From the NCBI GenBank assembly GCA_031272415.1, contig JAISTU010000087.1, positions 1 to 10,604 on the forward strand: a DNA stretch of 10,604 bases, written 5' to 3'. The position numbers were made by a program, and so were the translations under genes. A model generated the notes under the pieces. The model saw only the letters and a program-made list of their open reading frames with translations, had not been told where the DNA came from and did not search any database. Shown piece by piece: positions 8,095-10,604 of the stretch. The stretch's first letter is position 1. Every line of letters begins with the position of its first letter. The stretch comes from Bacteroidales bacterium. GTDB taxonomy: Bacteria; Bacteroidota; Bacteroidia; Bacteroidales; WCHB1-69.

Positions 8095-8111
8095 AATTAA
8101 AAATTAAAAAT
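8095..8111. repeat. AATTAAAAATTAAAAAT low-complexity repeat
   Basis: The same 17 bases occur on the coding strand inside both T9SS sorting-domain cassettes (complement of 1139-1155 and 3886-3902), where they encode the ELKIKN part. A near copy occurs upstream of the C10 promoter (3506-3521). Simple composition makes chance likelier than for the other repeats, but the recurrence in coding DNA is notable. Confidence 0.55.
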
Positions 8112-8193
8112 GGAGGTTGAATTAAGAATTGAAAATGGAGCGAAAATAAGAAACGGTGCAGTAGGAGGTACGGGTCAGACAGAAATTGCCCAC

Positions 8194-8224
8194 TTTTAGA
8201 ACGTTTTGGTGCGAAAATGCAAAA
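8194..8224 (-). repeat. 31-bp dispersed intergenic element, copy C
   Basis: An exact reverse complement of 864-894 across all 31 bases (on the + strand it begins TTTTAGAACGTTTTGG). It lies 70 bp before a GTCTGAAC-family repeat, as the other copies also lie close to one. Confidence 0.85.
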
Positions 8225-8294
8225 GGCGGATTTCTTCCCCGCCCTCTCACACCCCTGAATTATGCACATCGCACAAAGGGAACGAAGTTTTTTT

Positions 8295-8334
8295 GTGTGA
8301 AATCATAGTAATCATTTTAATCATTCAAAATCAC
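8295..8334. repeat. GTCTGAAC-family repeat, inner part only
   Basis: It matches 753-791 with one difference (GTGTGAAATCATAGTAATCA, then ..TTTTAATCATTCAAAATCA). Both terminal arms are absent, so it is a truncated copy of the element at 716-801. Confidence 0.8.
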
Positions 8335-8350
8335 AAATGCAAAAAAAAAA

Positions 8351-8399
8351 TCTACACTCTACACTCTAACTTTCAACTTTCAATTTTCAACTCTCAACT
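8351..8399. repeat. Pyrimidine-rich short tandem repeats upstream of flavodoxin promoter
   Basis: Units of the form CTACACT are followed by (A)CTTTCAA/ATTTTCAA/CTCTCAA, making an imperfect 7-8-bp tandem array that runs into the promoter. Single units of the same motif (ACTTTCAACT on the - strand) precede the promoters at 7893 and 6908. Confidence 0.65.
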
Positions 8400-8419
8400 A
8401 AAAAAAATGTGTATTTTTG
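8394..8419 (+). promoter_or_regulatory. Promoter of the flavodoxin-methyltransferase operon (26-bp repeat, copy 2)
   Basis: TATTTTTG at 8412-8419 matches the TAnnTTTG -7 consensus and is preceded by TGTG and an A8 tract. All 26 bp are identical to the opposite-strand promoter at 7893-7918. The start codon of the flavodoxin gene is 75 bp downstream, which leaves a leader of roughly 70 nt with no obvious structure. Confidence 0.75.
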
Positions 8420-8494
8420 TATTTAGGTTTACCTTTTGAAAAAATAGACATAACAAATAGATATAATGTATTCAATTTCAAATAGTTTGTTACA

Positions 8495-8989
8495 ATGAAA
8501 ATCGCAATTATATACACATCTAAATATGGAACAACGGCAAAAATGGCGCAAAATATTGCTTCTCAATTAGCAATCGCTCCGCAAATGCAGTTGTATGACT
8601 TAAAAAATGGTGTTTGCTTTGACTTAACACCTTTTGACACGATTGTTTTGGGAACTCCGATTTATGCAGGGCAACCTTTAAAGTTGATGAAACAATTTTG
8701 CAAAATCAATACAGAGCAATTGATGCAAAAACGCTTACTGCTATTTGTTTGTGGAATGGAAAAAGACAATAGTAAACGACAACAAGAAATAAAAAATGCT
8801 TACCCTGAACAAATATCACAACATGCTGATTGTGTTTGCTTTACAGGCGGTGAATTTATTTTTGAAAAAATGAACTTTATAGAGCGTCTGATTATCAAAA
8901 AAATTGCAAAAATAGGTAAAAATATTGTACAAACAGACAAAGAAAGTATTCAAAAAATAGTAGATTGTTTAAATTTTAAAAGTAAATAA
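8495..8989 (+). CDS. Flavodoxin-domain protein (flavodoxin_5/HemG-like)
   Basis: 164 aa, a single flavodoxin fold expected to bind FMN and act in electron transfer or as a flavin-dependent oxidoreductase. The N-terminus is a beta strand followed by the phosphate-binding loop YTSKYGTTAKMA (residues 7-18). IVLGTPIYAGQP (~50-61) fits the second flavin-contacting loop, and the C-terminal FTGGEFIFEKMNFIERLIIKKI (~115-136) resembles the matching region of HemG-like menaquinone-dependent protoporphyrinogen oxidases. The length suits that group, but no haem genes are near, so a HemG role is only a possibility. The start is the first ATG after a clear promoter, and no Shine-Dalgarno sequence is seen. 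Its TAA stop overlaps the ATG of the next gene by one base, which suggests co-transcription and translational coupling with a DNA methyltransferase, an odd partner. Confidence 0.9.
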   Translation: MKIAIIYTSKYGTTAKMAQNIASQLAIAPQMQLYDLKNGVCFDLTPFDTIVLGTPIYAGQPLKLMKQFCKINTEQLMQKRLLLFVCGMEKDNSKRQQEIKNAYPEQISQHADCVCFTGGEFIFEKMNFIERLIIKKIAKIGKNIVQTDKESIQKIVDCLNFKSK

Positions 8990-10604
8990 TGCAAGTAAAT
9001 ATTTTTGGAGAGATTGAAACACAGGCAATTACAGTTGAAAATGCCGCAAAAACAGCGGGAGTTTCTGAGGCTACCATTCGCAATTGGATAAAAACGGGCT
9101 ATTTGGATAGTCCAATCAAAGGCTATATTACCTCACTTTCTCTTTCAAAATTTATTACTCAAATAATAGGAAAAGAAAAACTGAACGCTCGCGCCAACAA
9201 ACTTAAAAAAAACAATCATAATCATATCGAACTTTCTGAATTTATTGAAAAACAATTGATTACAGAAAAAATGAACGAGAATTTATGGCAAGATTACGAA
9301 AACTCTTTGTCGGAATCGTTCCGCAACAAGGAGGGCATTTATTACACGCCCGAAAATATCGTTATTGATATGATGAAAAGTATTGAAAACGTGAGCGATA
9401 AAATATTTTTAGACCCTTGTTGCGGAGGTGGAAATTTTATAATTCAGGCGTTAAAAATGGGATTTAAGCCCGAAAATGTTTTTGGGTTTGATACAGATAA
9501 AAACGCTGTGGAAATAGCGAAAAAACGAATTTTTGAACATTGTGGCTGTAAAAATGAGAATATAATTTGTGAAGATTTTCTAAAAACAGCACAAAAACTA
9601 AACAACAAATACGATTACATTTTTACCAATCCTCCTTGGGGAAAGAAGTTGCAAAAAAATATAAAAGACGGATTTTCAGTAATTTATAACACAGGTAAAA
9701 GCAATGATACAAGTTCTTTGTTCTTTTTTGCATGTTTGTCGTTGTTGGCAAAAGGCGGAAAACTCGGATTTTTGCTACCTGAGGCATTTTTTAACATTTC
9801 TACTTTTGAAGATGCACGAAAACGTGCATTGGAATTGAACGTTGAGCGATTGATTGATTATGGCAAGCCATTTAAGGGACTTTTAACGCGGGCACAGGCA
9901 ATAATATTGAAAAACGAAACAGCAACGGATGGTAGTTGTCATTGCGGGTTTGACCCGCAATCCCCTGACAAAGTTCATATTCGCAATCAGGTTAGTTTCA
10001 GTAAGTTGCCAAAGAAAATATTCAATTTTTGGGCAAAACAGGATGCAGAACAGGTAATTGAACACGTTTATTCATTACCGCATATTACGCTCGAAAATAA
10101 TGCACGCTGGGCTTTGGGGATTGTTACAGGAAATAATGAAAAAATATGTCAAAAACTTAAAAAAGAGGGTGTTACTCCGATTTTTCGCGGACAAGACATT
10201 ACGGCAAATGGCTTGAAAGAACCGACTTTGTTTATTGATGAAATTGATTTGAAAAAATGCCAACAAGTGGCGCCGATTGAATTTTATAAGGCAAAGGAAA
10301 AGTTGATTTATCGTTTCATTTTCAATAAATTGGTTTTTTATTGCGACAAAGAGCAAAATTTTATTCTTAATTCGGCTAATCTTTTAATTTTGAATGAAAA
10401 AATTCAGATTTCAGGGCAACAATTAGTTGATTTGTTGAACAGTGATTTTATGAATTTTATTTTTCAAAATATATTTCATACGCACAAAATTCTACGGGGC
10501 GATTTGGAATGTTTGCCAATTCACGCCGAATATTTCGCAGAGAATAAGAATTTTGACGAAAATAAATATCTTGATTATTTAAAAATAAAAAAAGAAAATG
10601 GAAC
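8989..10604 (+). CDS. N6-adenine DNA methyltransferase with N-terminal HTH (partial, runs off right edge)
   Basis: The frame is open from the ATG in TAATG to the window end (at least 538 aa, no stop reached). It is predicted to methylate adenine N6 in a specific DNA site using S-adenosylmethionine. Residues 14-39 (ITVENAAKTAGVSEATIRNW, then IKTGYL) form a MerR/excisionase-like helix-turn-helix. A motif X region reads GIYYTPENIV (116-125), motif I is FLDPCCGGGNF (140-150), and motif IV is NPPW (214-217), all intact and in gamma-class order. After ~360 the sequence resembles a TaqI-like target-recognition domain (PIFRGQDI, KEKLIYRFIFNKLVFY, LNSANLLI, LRGDLECLPI). An in-frame palindrome at 9941-9961 adds CHCGFDPQ near residues 317-324 in a variable loop. 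It may be part of a type II or IIG-like restriction-modification set or an orphan enzyme; the downstream context is missing. Confidence 0.92.
   Translation, partial: MQVNIFGEIETQAITVENAAKTAGVSEATIRNWIKTGYLDSPIKGYITSLSLSKFITQIIGKEKLNARANKLKKNNHNHIELSEFIEKQLITEKMNENLWQDYENSLSESFRNKEGIYYTPENIVIDMMKSIENVSDKIFLDPCCGGGNFIIQALKMGFKPENVFGFDTDKNAVEIAKKRIFEHCGCKNENIICEDFLKTAQKLNNKYDYIFTNPPWGKKLQKNIKDGFSVIYNTGKSNDTSSLFFFACLSLLAKGGKLGFLLPEAFFNISTFEDARKRALELNVERLIDYGKPFKGLLTRAQAIILKNETATDGSCHCGFDPQSPDKVHIRNQVSFSKLPKKIFNFWAKQDAEQVIEHVYSLPHITLENNARWALGIVTGNNEKICQKLKKEGVTPIFRGQDITANGLKEPTLFIDEIDLKKCQQVAPIEFYKAKEKLIYRFIFNKLVFYCDKEQNFILNSANLLILNEKIQISGQQLVDLLNSDFMNFIFQNIFHTHKILRGDLECLPIHAEYFAENKNFDENKYLDYLKIKKENG
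9938..9961. repeat. GTCATTGCGGG palindrome inside the methyltransferase gene
   Basis: ATTGCGGGT (9941-9949) and ACCCGCAAT (9953-9961) form a perfect 9-bp inverted repeat with a 3-base loop, preceded by GTC. The motif GTCATTGCGGG is shared with the hairpin beside the 16S gene (820-830, opposite strand). It leaves the reading frame open and falls between the catalytic and recognition domains. Confidence 0.8.

Larger units (their letters stand above)
7863..8494. other. Divergent intergenic region with repeats and two promoters
   Basis: This 632-bp stretch lies between the divergently read nucleotidyltransferase and flavodoxin genes. It holds a promoter at each end, low-complexity AATTAAAAATTAAAAAT-type sequence (8095-8111), an exact inverted 31-bp element (8194-8224), a short GGCGG/CCGCC hairpin (8225-8243), a GTCTGAAC-family inner repeat (8295-8334), and pyrimidine-rich short tandem repeats (8351-8399). 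A frame at 7915-8100 starts just inside the - strand promoter and has no recognisable domain. I do not call it a gene, although a GGAGG occurs within it near 7993. Confidence 0.75.

Noticed and set aside
7915..8100. 61-codon + strand frame in the divergent region, with a GGAGG inside it
   Set aside because: It starts inside the opposite-strand promoter, has no recognisable domain, and ends in repeat sequence. The phylum rarely uses Shine-Dalgarno sites, so the GGAGG is weak support.
8225..8243. GGCGG/CCGCC hairpin considered as a terminator
   Set aside because: No gene ends here and no T tract follows. It lies between divergent genes and is better seen as part of a repeat cluster.
8206..8439. 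77-codon + strand frame before the flavodoxin gene
   Set aside because: It crosses three repeats and the promoter itself, and its composition is that of the repeats.
10075..10356. 93-codon - strand frame opposite the methyltransferase
   Set aside because: It lies wholly antisense to a frame with clear methyltransferase recognition-domain motifs, so it is a shadow.

Overview
The window comes from an AT-rich genome of the phylum Bacteroidota. Four signs support this: the Bacteroidota-type 3' part of a 16S rRNA gene at the left edge, two secreted proteases ending in type IX secretion system (T9SS) type A sorting domains, promoters of the TAnnTTTG type, and start codons that mostly lack a Shine-Dalgarno sequence. 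The 16S resembles gut or anaerobic Bacteroidales-like lineages, but I cannot place it more finely.

Layout from left to right. Positions 1-587 are the last ~590 nt of a 16S rRNA gene on the + strand. No tRNA or 23S gene follows; the next ~380 bp are an AT-rich spacer full of palindromic and dispersed repeats. Four genes then lie on the - strand. They are a C10 (streptopain-like) cysteine protease (968-3436), an M4 (thermolysin-like) metalloprotease with two CUB-like domains (3715-6432), a small putative lipoprotein (6450-6887) 17 bp upstream of the M4 gene and probably co-transcribed with it, and a sugar-phosphate-type nucleotidyltransferase (6954-7862). A 632-bp divergent intergenic region follows (7863-8494). 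On the + strand come a flavodoxin-domain protein (8495-8989) and, overlapping its stop codon by one base, an N6-adenine DNA methyltransferase with an N-terminal helix-turn-helix. The methyltransferase is open to the right edge (8989 to at least 10604).

How the genes relate. The two proteases look like exported T9SS cargo for extracellular or surface proteolysis. Their C-terminal sorting domains are nearly identical in DNA (89 bp exact, about 141 bp with 4 differences), although the rest of the two proteins is unrelated, which suggests recombination or cassette spread. The flavodoxin and methyltransferase genes look translationally coupled; a restriction partner, if any, would lie beyond the window.

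The most unusual content is non-coding. There is a 31-bp element with one exact inverted copy and one diverged copy. A GTCTGAAC-type palindromic repeat family accompanies it in the same three intergenic regions. A 26-bp exact inverted promoter duplication drives two divergent genes. A GTCATTGCGGG-type palindrome occurs both beside the 16S gene and in frame inside the methyltransferase gene. I see no CRISPR array, transposase, tRNA or convincing new multi-gene defence system.
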